Shown here: positions 26,298 to 35,001 of the stretch, in pieces
How positions within the stretch are numbered: position 1 is the stretch's first letter
How the letters are laid out: each line of letters opens with the position of its first letter
Assembly: GCA_035651455.1 (NCBI GenBank)
Contig: DASRFR010000029.1
Location: forward strand, 434,001-498,000
From: DASRFR01 sp035651455
GTDB lineage: Bacteria; Acidobacteriota; Terriglobia; Terriglobales; Acidobacteriaceae
Length of the DNA: 64,000 nucleotides
Reading direction: 5' to 3'
Program-made: the position numbers and the translations under genes
Notes under the pieces: model-generated
What the model was told of the DNA's origin: nothing
Seen by the model: only the letters and a program-made list of their open reading frames with translations
Databases searched by the model: none

Positions 26298-26355
26298 CAT
26301 TTTGTGTTGACAGCAGTTGCGGCCGGGTTCTACAAGGTTTTGGCAGTTCTTTTTT

Positions 26356-27483
26356 ATGAAGATCGAACGAATCAACCTGCGCGAAATCCGGATGCGCTTG
26401 AAAGCGCCTTTTGAAACCAGTTTCGGCGTGACTCAGGACCGCCGCATTCTCCTGGTGGAAGCGCTGGCAGATGGCAGCAGCGGCTGGGGTGAGATCACGA
26501 CCATCGAGAGTCCCTGCTTCAACTCGGAGACCACCGACACTGCCTGGCACATCGTCTCAGATTTTATTGCGCCCGCGATTGTGGGCCGTAAGCTTTCGAG
26601 CCCGTTCGATTTGCCCCACCTCGTTGCCGGCATTCGCGGGCATCAGATGGCCAAGGCTGGGGTGGAAAATGCCTTGTGGGACATTGAGGCGCAGCAAAAG
26701 AATGTGCCACTCTGGAAGTTGCTCGGCGGGACTCGCGGGGAAATCGCGTGCGGAGTTTCACTCGGCATCCGGGAGAGTCCCGCGTCTCTGGTTGACAAAG
26801 TCGAAGAGGAATTAGGGAGCGGATACCAGCGGATCAAGCTGAAAATCAAGCCCGGCAAGGACGTGAATTTCGTGGAAGCTGTACGACAGAAATTTCCTAA
26901 CATCCTCTTGTCCGTGGATGCCAATTGTGCTTATTGCCTCCGGGATGCTGAGCACCTCCGTAGTTTTGACCAATTCCGGTTATTGATGATGGAGCAGCCG
27001 CTCGAATGGGATGACATCTATTCTCATGCACGGCTTCAATCGCAGATGCAAACCGCAATATGCCTGGATGAATGCATCAATAGTGACAAGCATGCTGTAG
27101 GCGCAATCGAGTCGGGAGCCTGCCGGATTATCAACATAAAACTCGGAAGAGTGGGTGGGCATAGCAGCGCCCGCAGAGTGCACGACGTTTGCCGTGATCG
27201 TCAGGTGCCCGTGTGGTGCGGAGGCATGCTGGAATCGGGCGTGGGCCGGGCGCATAACATTGCCATGTCTACCCTGGGGGGATTCACGCTGCCCGGCGAC
27301 GTCTCCGCCAGCAGCCGCTATTGGACCGAAGACATAATTGAGCCCGAGGTAGAAGTGACTACCCGTGGAACCATATCAGTGCCGAGAAGCGCGGGGCTCG
27401 GCTACACGGTGAAGCGACAATTGATCGACCGCCTGACCGTCCGGAACCGAATTTGGAGCGGAAGTGCCCGTGTGAGCGCTTGA
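26356..27483 (+). CDS. N-acylamino-acid racemase / o-succinylbenzoate synthase family enzyme
   Basis: 375 residues, enolase superfamily, MenC/NSAR branch. The catalytic lysines are in KLKIKPGKD (K-x-K) and INIKLGRVGG; metal ligands are in LSVDANCAY, MMEQPLEWDD and CLDECINS; the C-terminal WCGGMLESGVGRAHNIAM is diagnostic. Members either dehydrate in menaquinone synthesis (OSBS) or racemise N-succinyl or N-acyl amino acids (NSAR). Sitting 13 bases before a D,D-peptidase/D-aminoacylase fusion and away from men genes, NSAR activity is favoured. No signal peptide. The ATG at 26356 lacks a good ribosome-binding site. Confidence 0.87.
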   Translation: MKIERINLREIRMRLKAPFETSFGVTQDRRILLVEALADGSSGWGEITTIESPCFNSETTDTAWHIVSDFIAPAIVGRKLSSPFDLPHLVAGIRGHQMAKAGVENALWDIEAQQKNVPLWKLLGGTRGEIACGVSLGIRESPASLVDKVEEELGSGYQRIKLKIKPGKDVNFVEAVRQKFPNILLSVDANCAYCLRDAEHLRSFDQFRLLMMEQPLEWDDIYSHARLQSQMQTAICLDECINSDKHAVGAIESGACRIINIKLGRVGGHSSARRVHDVCRDRQVPVWCGGMLESGVGRAHNIAMSTLGGFTLPGDVSASSRYWTEDIIEPEVEVTTRGTISVPRSAGLGYTVKRQLIDRLTVRNRIWSGSARVSA

Positions 27484-27496
27484 TCGATATCAAACC

Positions 27497-30400
27497 ATGA
27501 GAACAGAAACGAGAATCGCGAAAGTGTTAAGGCTGAAACGAACTGCTTTGCTGGTTACCTTTCTGGGACTGCTGTGTGGGTCGCCCCGCACCGCGGTGGC
27601 ACAAGCAACCACCACCCTTCCCGAGCGCATTCAGGCGGTCATGAATCGTCCTGAGTTCGCGCATTCCAGCTTCGGCATCGAGTTCTACTCGCTCGATAGC
27701 AAGCGGGTGCTGTATCGTTTCAATCCTGACAAGCTGTTGGTGCCGGGCTCCACCACCAAACTGCTAACCGAAGGCACGGTGCTCCAGTCAATGGGCGGAG
27801 ACTATCGGTTCCACACCCGTGTATACCGCACCGGCGCGATCAAGAAAGATGGCACCCTGGACGGCGATATCGTGCTCGTCGCCAGCGGCGACCCCGACCT
27901 TTCCGGCCGCATCCAGTCCGACAACACTTTGGCTTACGAAAATATGGATCACTCCTACGGTGGCCCGCATAGTAAGGGTTTGGGAGATCCGCTGCTTGTA
28001 ATCGAGCAACTGGCTCAGCAGATTGCCGACAAAGGCATTCGCAAGGTAAGAGGAAGAGTGCTCGTGGATGCGACCCTCTTTCCGGAGGGAACCCGGGAAC
28101 TGGGAACGAACGTTGTAGTTTCTCCCATCGTGGTGAATGACAACGTTATCGATGTGGTGGTAAGCCCGGGTGACAAAGAAGGCGCACCCGTCAATCTGCA
28201 GGTTGCGCCCAAGACTGCGTATGTGCAGATTGTGAATGAGGCAAAGACGGGCAAAGCAGGTTCTGACTCAAGCCTGAACTATGTGGGCGAAAAAGTAAAT
28301 CCTGATGGCACCCGTACAGTCACTCTCAGCGGCACATTTCCTCTAGGTAAGCCTTCCGAGATGGCATCCTATGCTGTGCCTGAGCCCACCCGATTTGCGG
28401 CGACGGTTCTCGCCGAAGCTTTGAATAGCAGAGGCGTGAAGGTTGCGGTTGCCCCAGTCCCCACTTCTACCGATTTCAAGACCATTTCCGCACGCTACAA
28501 ACCTGACAACTTGATCGCCGAGCATATCTCCCCGCCGCTGAAAGAAGACGTCAAGATCACGTTGAAAGTGAGCCAGAATCTTCACGCAACCATGGGGCCA
28601 TTTTTGCTGGGAGCCCTGATTGCTCACAAGAATGATGAGGTTGATCAAGCCGGTTTCGACTTGGAACACGAGTTCCTCAAAAAAGCCGGTCTGGACCTGA
28701 CGGCCGCGTCACAAGGCGATGGCGCTGGCGGCAACGCATTGTTCACAGCGGACTTCATGACCCGCTACCTGGCCTTCATGGCGACGCAAGAGGACTTTGA
28801 GGACTTCCACCGCGGTCTGCCGATTCTTGGCCGCGATGGGACTCTGTTTGACATTCAAGTCAAGTCACCCGCCGCCGGTCACGTTCAAGCCAAGACCGGC
28901 ACATATGCCGTTTACGACGCGCTGAACAAGAGTCTTATGGTGACCGGGAAAGGTCTCGCCGGTTATCTACAGACAGCAAGCGGAGATCACCTCGCCTTTA
29001 CCGCCTATGTGAACATGGTGCGTACGCCCATGGGCGACCTGGAGGGCATTCAGAAGATTGCCGGCGAGGCCTTGGGAGAAATCGCGGCGGCGGCTTACGA
29101 CGCACCCCCGCCAGCCACTCAGCCATCCGCAACACAAGCTCCTTATGACGTGATTATCCGAAATGGCCATGTCATCGATGGCTCCGGGAATCCGTGGCTC
29201 TCCGGCGACGTAGCCATTCGTGGCGATCGTATTGCCCTTATCGGCAAACTCGAGGGTGCTCAAGCCACGCGCGTGATCGATGCTTCCGGCCTGGTGGTGG
29301 CGCCGGGGTTCATCGACATGCTGGGGCAGTCAGAATATTCCCTGCTGATTGACAACCGGTCGCTGAGCAAACTTTCACAAGGGATCACGAGTGAGATTAC
29401 CGGCGAAGGCATGTCCATCGCTCCGCAAAATGAGCGGACCTTAGCGCAATTGCAGCCCAGCCTCGATCCCTATCACCTGAAGGTGGACTGGTCGACCCTG
29501 TCGGAATACTTCACCCGGCTGCAAAAGGGCGGCACACCCCTGAACATCGGCACCTATGTGGGCGCCGCTCAAGTTCGTGAAGCCATGTTGGGGGACGACG
29601 ACCGGGTTCCCACGCCCCAAGAGCTCGAACAAATGAAAGCCCTGGTGGCGCAAGCCATGCAGCAAGGAGCTTTCGGAATTTCCACCTCCCTCATCTATCC
29701 TCCGGGACATTACGCCAAAACAGAAGAGTTGATCGAATTGGCGAAGGTCGCCTCGCAGTACGGAGGCATCTACGCGACTCATATGCGCAGCGAGGGCCAG
29801 AGCGAAGTCGCTGCCGTCGAGGAAGCATTGCGAATCGGAAAAGAGGCGCACCTGCCGGTAGAGATTTTCCACCTGAAAGTGATCGGAAAGCCGCGCTGGG
29901 GCACGATGCCGAAGATTGTTGGCATGTTGCAGGCGGCTCGAGACGGCGGACAGGACGTTTCCGCGGATATGTATCCGTACATTGCGGGCGGAACTGCGTT
30001 AGCGTCCAGTTTGCCGCCTTGGGTGGCAGACGGTGGAACTGCGAAATTGCTGGAGCGACTGAAAGATCCTGCGGTGCGCTCTCGTATTAAGCAAGAAATG
30101 GCAAGCGAACATCCCAATTGGGAAAATCTCTACCTGGGCAGCGGTGGAGCGGCCGGAATTCTGGTGTCAGGTATTGTCAACTCGGACCTCAAAAAGTACG
30201 ACGGCCAGACTCTCGCTCAAATTGCCACTGCACAGAAGAAGTCTCCCCTTGACGCGCTAATGGACCTGGTCATCGCCGACAAGGCACAGACGGGTGCGCT
30301 CTACTTTATCGCCAGCGAAAGTGACTTGCGTTATGGCCTGAAGCAGCCGTGGACCAGCATCGGCCTCGATGGCAGCGAACTGTCGCTCGATGGCCCGCTG

Positions 30401-30769
30401 TACGAACCGCACTCACACCCGCGCGAGTTCGGAAGCATGCCGCGCTTCCTTGGTCATTATGTGCGCGACGAACATCTGATGCCGCTGGAACAGGGCATCC
30501 GCAAGATCACATCATTGCCCGCGCAGAGGGAACGACTGTGCGATCGGGGCCTGCTGAAACAAGGCTACTTTGCCGATATCACCATCTTCGACCCCGCAAC
30601 CATTCAGGACAGGGCCACGTATGACAATCCCGATCAACTCTCAGAAGGAGTCAAATACGTGTTCGTTAACGGCCAACTCGAATACGACGGACACCTGACC
30701 GGAGTAACCGCGGGTAGAGTCCTGTATGGGCCCGGCAATGTGCTAAGCGAGAGCTCGGACGCGAAATAA
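27497..30769 (+). CDS. Fusion of S13 D-Ala-D-Ala carboxypeptidase/endopeptidase (PBP4/DacB) with a D-aminoacylase-like amidohydrolase
   Basis: 1090 residues in one open frame. A signal peptide (ending AVAQA) is followed by a complete S13 domain: S-x-x-K in GSTTKLL (about residue 84), S-x-N in VSQNLHAT (about 357), K-T-G in QAKTGTYA (about 465). An Ala/Pro linker (PPPATQPSATQAP, about 537-550) leads to an N-acyl-D-amino-acid deacylase domain: VIIRNGHVIDGSG, GFIDMLGQSEYSLL, YATHMRSEG, PVEIFHLKV, and PHSHPREFGSMPRF. In this domain the first metal motif, normally H-x-H after GFID, is replaced by LGQS. The protein would act in the periplasm, cutting D,D-peptide bonds and possibly N-acyl-D-amino acids. 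Translationally close to the racemase gene. Confidence 0.93.
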   Translation: MRTETRIAKVLRLKRTALLVTFLGLLCGSPRTAVAQATTTLPERIQAVMNRPEFAHSSFGIEFYSLDSKRVLYRFNPDKLLVPGSTTKLLTEGTVLQSMGGDYRFHTRVYRTGAIKKDGTLDGDIVLVASGDPDLSGRIQSDNTLAYENMDHSYGGPHSKGLGDPLLVIEQLAQQIADKGIRKVRGRVLVDATLFPEGTRELGTNVVVSPIVVNDNVIDVVVSPGDKEGAPVNLQVAPKTAYVQIVNEAKTGKAGSDSSLNYVGEKVNPDGTRTVTLSGTFPLGKPSEMASYAVPEPTRFAATVLAEALNSRGVKVAVAPVPTSTDFKTISARYKPDNLIAEHISPPLKEDVKITLKVSQNLHATMGPFLLGALIAHKNDEVDQAGFDLEHEFLKKAGLDLTAASQGDGAGGNALFTADFMTRYLAFMATQEDFEDFHRGLPILGRDGTLFDIQVKSPAAGHVQAKTGTYAVYDALNKSLMVTGKGLAGYLQTASGDHLAFTAYVNMVRTPMGDLEGIQKIAGEALGEIAAAAYDAPPPATQPSATQAPYDVIIRNGHVIDGSGNPWLSGDVAIRGDRIALIGKLEGAQATRVIDASGLVVAPGFIDMLGQSEYSLLIDNRSLSKLSQGITSEITGEGMSIAPQNERTLAQLQPSLDPYHLKVDWSTLSEYFTRLQKGGTPLNIGTYVGAAQVREAMLGDDDRVPTPQELEQMKALVAQAMQQGAFGISTSLIYPPGHYAKTEELIELAKVASQYGGIYATHMRSEGQSEVAAVEEALRIGKEAHLPVEIFHLKVIGKPRWGTMPKIVGMLQAARDGGQDVSADMYPYIAGGTALASSLPPWVADGGTAKLLERLKDPAVRSRIKQEMASEHPNWENLYLGSGGAAGILVSGIVNSDLKKYDGQTLAQIATAQKKSPLDALMDLVIADKAQTGALYFIASESDLRYGLKQPWTSIGLDGSELSLDGPLYEPHSHPREFGSMPRFLGHYVRDEHLMPLEQGIRKITSLPAQRERLCDRGLLKQGYFADITIFDPATIQDRATYDNPDQLSEGVKYVFVNGQLEYDGHLTGVTAGRVLYGPGNVLSESSDAK

Positions 30770-30840
30770 CCTAAATCGGATTGCGCGTCGCATTCCATTT
30801 CGGCCGTTCATTAGGAATGCCGCAGCGCATTGCCGGATTG

Positions 30841-31098
30841 CTAGCCCTCTTTGATTCCCAGGCAGGCGAGTTCGGTGGCGGAAAGCTCCACGTTTTCAGC
30901 CAGCACGACCTGGGTGAATTCACCTTCAGGAATCGGGAGCCTCTGTTCGGCTCCGGGGAGCACCTCGCGTAATCGCTGTAACAGCTCTCCGCGGGTGGCG
31001 AATTGCGCGGGCTTGGAACGCAACGGGGCGGGATAAGCGATCACCTGATAATACGCGCGACCGCCATGTTCAACCACATATTGGATCACGAGCCGCAT
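30841..31098 (-). CDS. Small hypothetical protein
   Basis: 85 residues from the ATG at 31098 (MRLVIQYVVEHGGRAYYQVIA); the frame is open to 31152. Mixed alpha/beta composition with no signal peptide, no Cys, and a plausible compact fold (TRGELLQRLREVLPGAE, ELSATELACLGIKEG). No family recognised and no ribosome-binding site seen, so it could be a chance frame; the amino-acid composition nevertheless looks protein-like. Convergent with the peptidase-deacylase fusion. Confidence 0.5.
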   Translation of the reverse strand: MRLVIQYVVEHGGRAYYQVIAYPAPLRSKPAQFATRGELLQRLREVLPGAEQRLPIPEGEFTQVVLAENVELSATELACLGIKEG

Positions 31099-31307
31099 CG
31101 ACGGCGGGCTAACACCGGGCATACAGCCATCGATTGTCGGGCCTGAGGTCACGTGCTTCTGTGATCCACGTCACATTTACGGTGATTAGAGCGCCGAAAC
31201 GGAATTCGCCCGCGCGCGTAACTTCCTGGCCTGCCGGCCATCTTATCGGGTGGATTGCACGCGGCGCCTTTCCCTTAAAGCCCGCTAGTCCGCATGGAGG
31301 TTTCGGG

Positions 31308-31766
31308 ATGATTTGTACCCGGCGCTGTTTCGAAGTCCTGCTTTGGTTGCTCCTCGCCATCCCCCTTTGCACCGCGGCTGACAACCTTAAGCTCAACCCG
31401 CGGCTGGATTATTCCAGTGACAGCCAGGACGGCCCACTCATTACCGGGGACAGCATGCAGGCGGGACTTTCAGCGGCGAAACCGAACTACGTCATCATCT
31501 ATGGAGAGGGCTGTTTCAATTCCAAAAGGCAAGCAAGACGTACAGTCGATCTTTATAGCAAGTATCGCGACGGCGTAGGCTTCGTAGTCGTCGATCTGGA
31601 TGAGAAGCTCACTCCGGTTCAGCAGGAGCTGGTCTCGAAGTATTACCGCGGCTTTATTCCGCATGTGGTCGTGACCGACCGCGACGGCAAACCGCTTTAC
31701 AACTCATCGGGAGAAATCGATTCCTCTGTGATTGAGAAAATTCTAGACCAGACGCTCTCGAAATGA
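31308..31766 (+). CDS. Secreted thioredoxin-fold-like protein without a CxxC
   Basis: 152 residues. Signal peptide (LLWLLLAIPLCTAA) then a domain with the thioredoxin pattern: NYVIIYGEGCFNSKRQARRTV (shown to its core GEGCFNSK), VGFVVVDLDEKLTP, FIPHVVVTDRDGKPLYNSSG. The cis-Pro position (IPHVV) is present, but the active site has a single Cys where CxxC is expected, so disulfide reductase activity is unlikely. GGAGG seven bases before the ATG at 31308 sets the start. Confidence 0.75.
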   Translation: MICTRRCFEVLLWLLLAIPLCTAADNLKLNPRLDYSSDSQDGPLITGDSMQAGLSAAKPNYVIIYGEGCFNSKRQARRTVDLYSKYRDGVGFVVVDLDEKLTPVQQELVSKYYRGFIPHVVVTDRDGKPLYNSSGEIDSSVIEKILDQTLSK

Positions 31767-31892
31767 GAGCTGCGCTGCACTCGCCCGTGTCGCTTCCCTT
31801 GCTCATAAAGACGGTATTTGAGGGAGAAATCTGCCGAATAGTTAGGGCAAGCTGCACAACTCGATCAAATGGCTTGGGTTGAAGGCTTATGG

Positions 31893-33104
31893 ATGCCGAG
31901 GTGTGTAGTGAAGTGGATTTTTTCTTGCAAGCGCTTTCTTTCCGCGTGCGCGATCATCGCGACGGCGCTGCTCACTTCGTGCGGGAGCACCGGCAAGTCG
32001 AGCACGACCCCGAATCCGGGGCCCAGCGTCGCCAACGGTCCGAACCGCGTTTACGCTGTTTTCCCGCCAGTTACCTCCAACGATTCAAACTTCAACGACT
32101 TCAACGCCTACGTTCTTGCAAATCCCAACGTCGCCGGTGTGACCGTAGGCATGCCGTGGAATGCGATTGAAAGCGATACGACTCCGGGATCATACGATTT
32201 CAGCGCCCTCGACGCAAAGCTGCAACACTTCATCGCCGCGGGAAAAACTGTCAATCTCATCGTGGAGCCGGTCCGGGAAGGTGGCGTAAACAACTACACT
32301 CCTACGTATGTGTTTGGCTCGTCGTGGGCAGCAAGCGTTTCGGCAGCTCCTCTCGATGTGGTGAGCTGTAACAGCTACCCCGGCGATGGCGTCAATCTCG
32401 ATAGCGGCATGCCCGTCGTCTACGAAGCTCCCTTCCAAACCGCATACAAAAACTTCATCGCCGCGGTGGTCCAGCACTACACCAACAACGCGAGCGTCCC
32501 GATCGGCTACATCCGTTTTGGATTGGTTATGGGAGGTGAGGCAGCCCCACTCTGCTCTACGCAATGGCCGGGCTATTCTCAAACCGCGTTTCTCAACTAC
32601 GTGCAAGACATGATGCGATACGAGAGTTCGCTCAATCCACCGATGCAGATCCTTGCCAACATTCATTTCGTGGACAGCAATACAAACACCAGCTACGCCG
32701 ATGCTGAAGCGCAGTATGCGGTGCAATTCGGATTCGGATTTGGCAACAATGGCCTGCAGAAAAGCGACATCGCGAACTACGGAGCGAATGCTCTTTGCAA
32801 CGCCGACTGGTGCGCCATGTTCAACAAGTATCTGAGTTCGACCATGTCGGATGGGAAGCCGATTCAACTCGAACTACAGACTCTCGGCCCCACCGACCCA
32901 ACCGGCGCGAGTCCGACTGGCTCGTTAGCGGACCTGCTGCCGTTCGCCGCACAGCGGCATTGCAATTTGCTGGAATTGTGGCCGCCAGACCTTCTGCTCG
33001 CCTTTGATCCCAACTACAGCCGGACCTCGGGGGCAAACAGCGCATTTGCTTCGTTTGCCGGCGACTATGCTTCGGCGATCCAGTCGTTCGTAAGCGGGCA
33101 GTGA
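31893..33104 (+). CDS. Lipoprotein with a glycoside-hydrolase-like TIM-barrel
   Basis: 403 residues. The lipobox LLTSC (signal peptidase II site) is at about residue 30, followed by a Ser/Thr/Pro linker. The mature part resembles TIM-barrel glycoside hydrolases: VAGVTVGMPWNAIESDTTPGSYDF (pattern of a beta-galactosidase-like start, core VGMPWNAIE), KLQHFIAAGKTVNLIVEPVR, IGYIRFGLVMGGEA, and LELQTLGP near the end. The E in VMGGEA and E in LELQ are candidate catalytic acids. Activity is not proved; no precise GH family is assigned. AAGG upstream of the ATG at 31893. Confidence 0.75.
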   Translation: MPRCVVKWIFSCKRFLSACAIIATALLTSCGSTGKSSTTPNPGPSVANGPNRVYAVFPPVTSNDSNFNDFNAYVLANPNVAGVTVGMPWNAIESDTTPGSYDFSALDAKLQHFIAAGKTVNLIVEPVREGGVNNYTPTYVFGSSWAASVSAAPLDVVSCNSYPGDGVNLDSGMPVVYEAPFQTAYKNFIAAVVQHYTNNASVPIGYIRFGLVMGGEAAPLCSTQWPGYSQTAFLNYVQDMMRYESSLNPPMQILANIHFVDSNTNTSYADAEAQYAVQFGFGFGNNGLQKSDIANYGANALCNADWCAMFNKYLSSTMSDGKPIQLELQTLGPTDPTGASPTGSLADLLPFAAQRHCNLLELWPPDLLLAFDPNYSRTSGANSAFASFAGDYASAIQSFVSGQ

Positions 33105-34709
33105 CTATTTGAGCAGCCCAAACGCGGCCACGCTATTTGTGGTTCCCACAAACACTTTGCCGTCGACGATCGTCGGCGTTGCGAAATGGGCGGCGGTTCC
33201 GAACTGATCGCGGCCACCGGCTGCCTGGTTTGAGTTGTACAGTTCCTGCGAAAGGTTCCTGGCAGGATAGGCATGGAGAACCGATTGCCCGGTGTGCTCG
33301 ATTGCCCACACGATTCCATTACTGGTCTGGTTCGCGGAGATGCTGGGACTCGATCCCGGGTAGGTGAAAAAGGTGCCGCTCTTGGAAGCGGGTGAGCTGG
33401 CCAGCTTGGCCTGGCTGAATTTAAATTGCAGCAGGTTGTAGCCCTGTGGACCGTAGTACACGCTCCCATTGAAATAAGCGGGCACCGACCACACCCCGCC
33501 AGGCAGCGCTCCGTCGACCTCCTGGTAAATTGCATTCAAACTCGAATGAAACTTTCCCATGTTGTTGCGGTCGACAATGTAGATATTCGAGTCCTTGCCT
33601 GAGCCGATCGCGAGATAGCGCAGCTGGCCGCCGGCATCTTTCATGGGCGGAAGAACCATCGCGCCACCTGATCCCAGATCCTCATCCGAATTCGATTCGG
33701 AAACGGTATTGAACATGTTGAAATAGTCCAGCGGCTTGAGCAGGCCATTTCGGACGCCGATCTTCACGAAGGCATTCCCGTAATCCCCCATAGAGGGGAA
33801 GCCCTGGGAATTGAGATCGGTATCAAAAGTGCCATTCGCGTCAAGAAAATAGATACTTCCGTTGTTGTCTGATGCCATGCCTCCGCCCGCCTGCCAGATC
33901 GACCCTTCGTTGCCATTCGGGGTCACGTTCAGGATGTAGCTCCTTTGCAGCGTGCTCTCGTTGAAGCCGAATATCCAGCCGGTATAGGGCCGGATATCAC
34001 AGTGCGAAGTCCAAGCCGTGTAAATCACGTGGTTGACCAACAGCAATCCTTGACGCTCGGCGTATTGTCCAGGGTCGAAAACTACGAAACCGTTCTGGCT
34101 GTTGTCGCCATTGCCCGGGTATTTGCCTTGAACCGGGGCCGGCCCCCCAAACTCTTCCCTGCCCGTGGTGATATCGAGCGCGTGAAGCCGCTGAAAATAT
34201 GTTGAAGATTTCTTGCTCATGGCAATCACGTACATAGTGCCTTGCGGACCGCTGCTGCGGTCAATGACCGGTGTTGCGGTGATCCCTATCTGCGGCGAGA
34301 TCTGGCTGCACCCGTGATTGCCGGACGGCGCTTCGCCGGAAGCGAGAAGCGATACGCGCCACAATTGCGCTCCGGTATCGGCGTCAAACGCGTACACGCT
34401 ATCGTTCTCCGTGACAACGTACACAACGTTATGACTTTGGCCGGAGATGTTGACCGCAGAAAGATATAAGGGCTGCGCATCGACGATGCCGTCCACTGGC
34501 ATGGTGAACAGTTTGCCGAAGTTGGTGGAATTTACATTGCTCGTCGTTAGGACCGTTTCCTTGAGGTTCTGCCCGGTTCGCGCATTGTCATTGTGAAAAG
34601 TCAGAACGTCGGTGCCAAAAACCGTTCCCAGGACACAAGGAACCATGAGCACGGTGAGAAGTACACTTTGCCACACACCAAGGCCACGTCGGCGCACTAC
34701 TTTCTTCAT
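33105..34709 (-). CDS. Secreted PQQ-like beta-propeller repeat protein
   Basis: 534 residues with a signal peptide (SVLLTVLMVPCVLGTVFG). Repeats of the PQQ/WD-like propeller type are visible: VVYVVTENDSVYAFDADTGAQLW, then others around 110-480 with the pattern xxVYxxDxxxGxxLW weakened. A propeller of seven or eight blades is likely. Proteins like this often bind or display at the surface rather than catalyse. It ends exactly one base after the convergent lipoprotein gene stop. AGGAG eight bases before the start. Confidence 0.85.
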   Translation of the reverse strand: MKKVVRRRGLGVWQSVLLTVLMVPCVLGTVFGTDVLTFHNDNARTGQNLKETVLTTSNVNSTNFGKLFTMPVDGIVDAQPLYLSAVNISGQSHNVVYVVTENDSVYAFDADTGAQLWRVSLLASGEAPSGNHGCSQISPQIGITATPVIDRSSGPQGTMYVIAMSKKSSTYFQRLHALDITTGREEFGGPAPVQGKYPGNGDNSQNGFVVFDPGQYAERQGLLLVNHVIYTAWTSHCDIRPYTGWIFGFNESTLQRSYILNVTPNGNEGSIWQAGGGMASDNNGSIYFLDANGTFDTDLNSQGFPSMGDYGNAFVKIGVRNGLLKPLDYFNMFNTVSESNSDEDLGSGGAMVLPPMKDAGGQLRYLAIGSGKDSNIYIVDRNNMGKFHSSLNAIYQEVDGALPGGVWSVPAYFNGSVYYGPQGYNLLQFKFSQAKLASSPASKSGTFFTYPGSSPSISANQTSNGIVWAIEHTGQSVLHAYPARNLSQELYNSNQAAGGRDQFGTAAHFATPTIVDGKVFVGTTNSVAAFGLLK

Positions 34710-35001
34710 TAAACGATCTCCTGGGACGAAGTTGGCAGGCTTTCGGGGTGAGCCCGATGGTCGATCAATTAGCCTGCCCGATTATCAGGGCGAGGGCAAT
34801 ACAGGCTTCACCTTACACGCTCCCACGCCTGAGATCAAGCCTCTGTGGCCGATTTCGAAGCTCCACGAAACATTTATGTTCGATTTACGCGCATGCACGA
34901 GTTGCTACCCGGGAAGTGCGCAATCTCTTGCAGCTCGAGAAACCGTAACTTCCATTCAACGCCAGCCGTTATGATGAGGGTGGGGAGGGCGACGAAGAAG
35001 C
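34710..35001. other. Intergenic region before the peroxiredoxin gene
   Basis: No gene or repeat is evident. It must hold the divergent promoters of the propeller gene (minus) and the peroxiredoxin (plus). GGGAGGG lies at 34982-34988, some 14 bases before the peroxiredoxin ATG. Confidence 0.35.
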
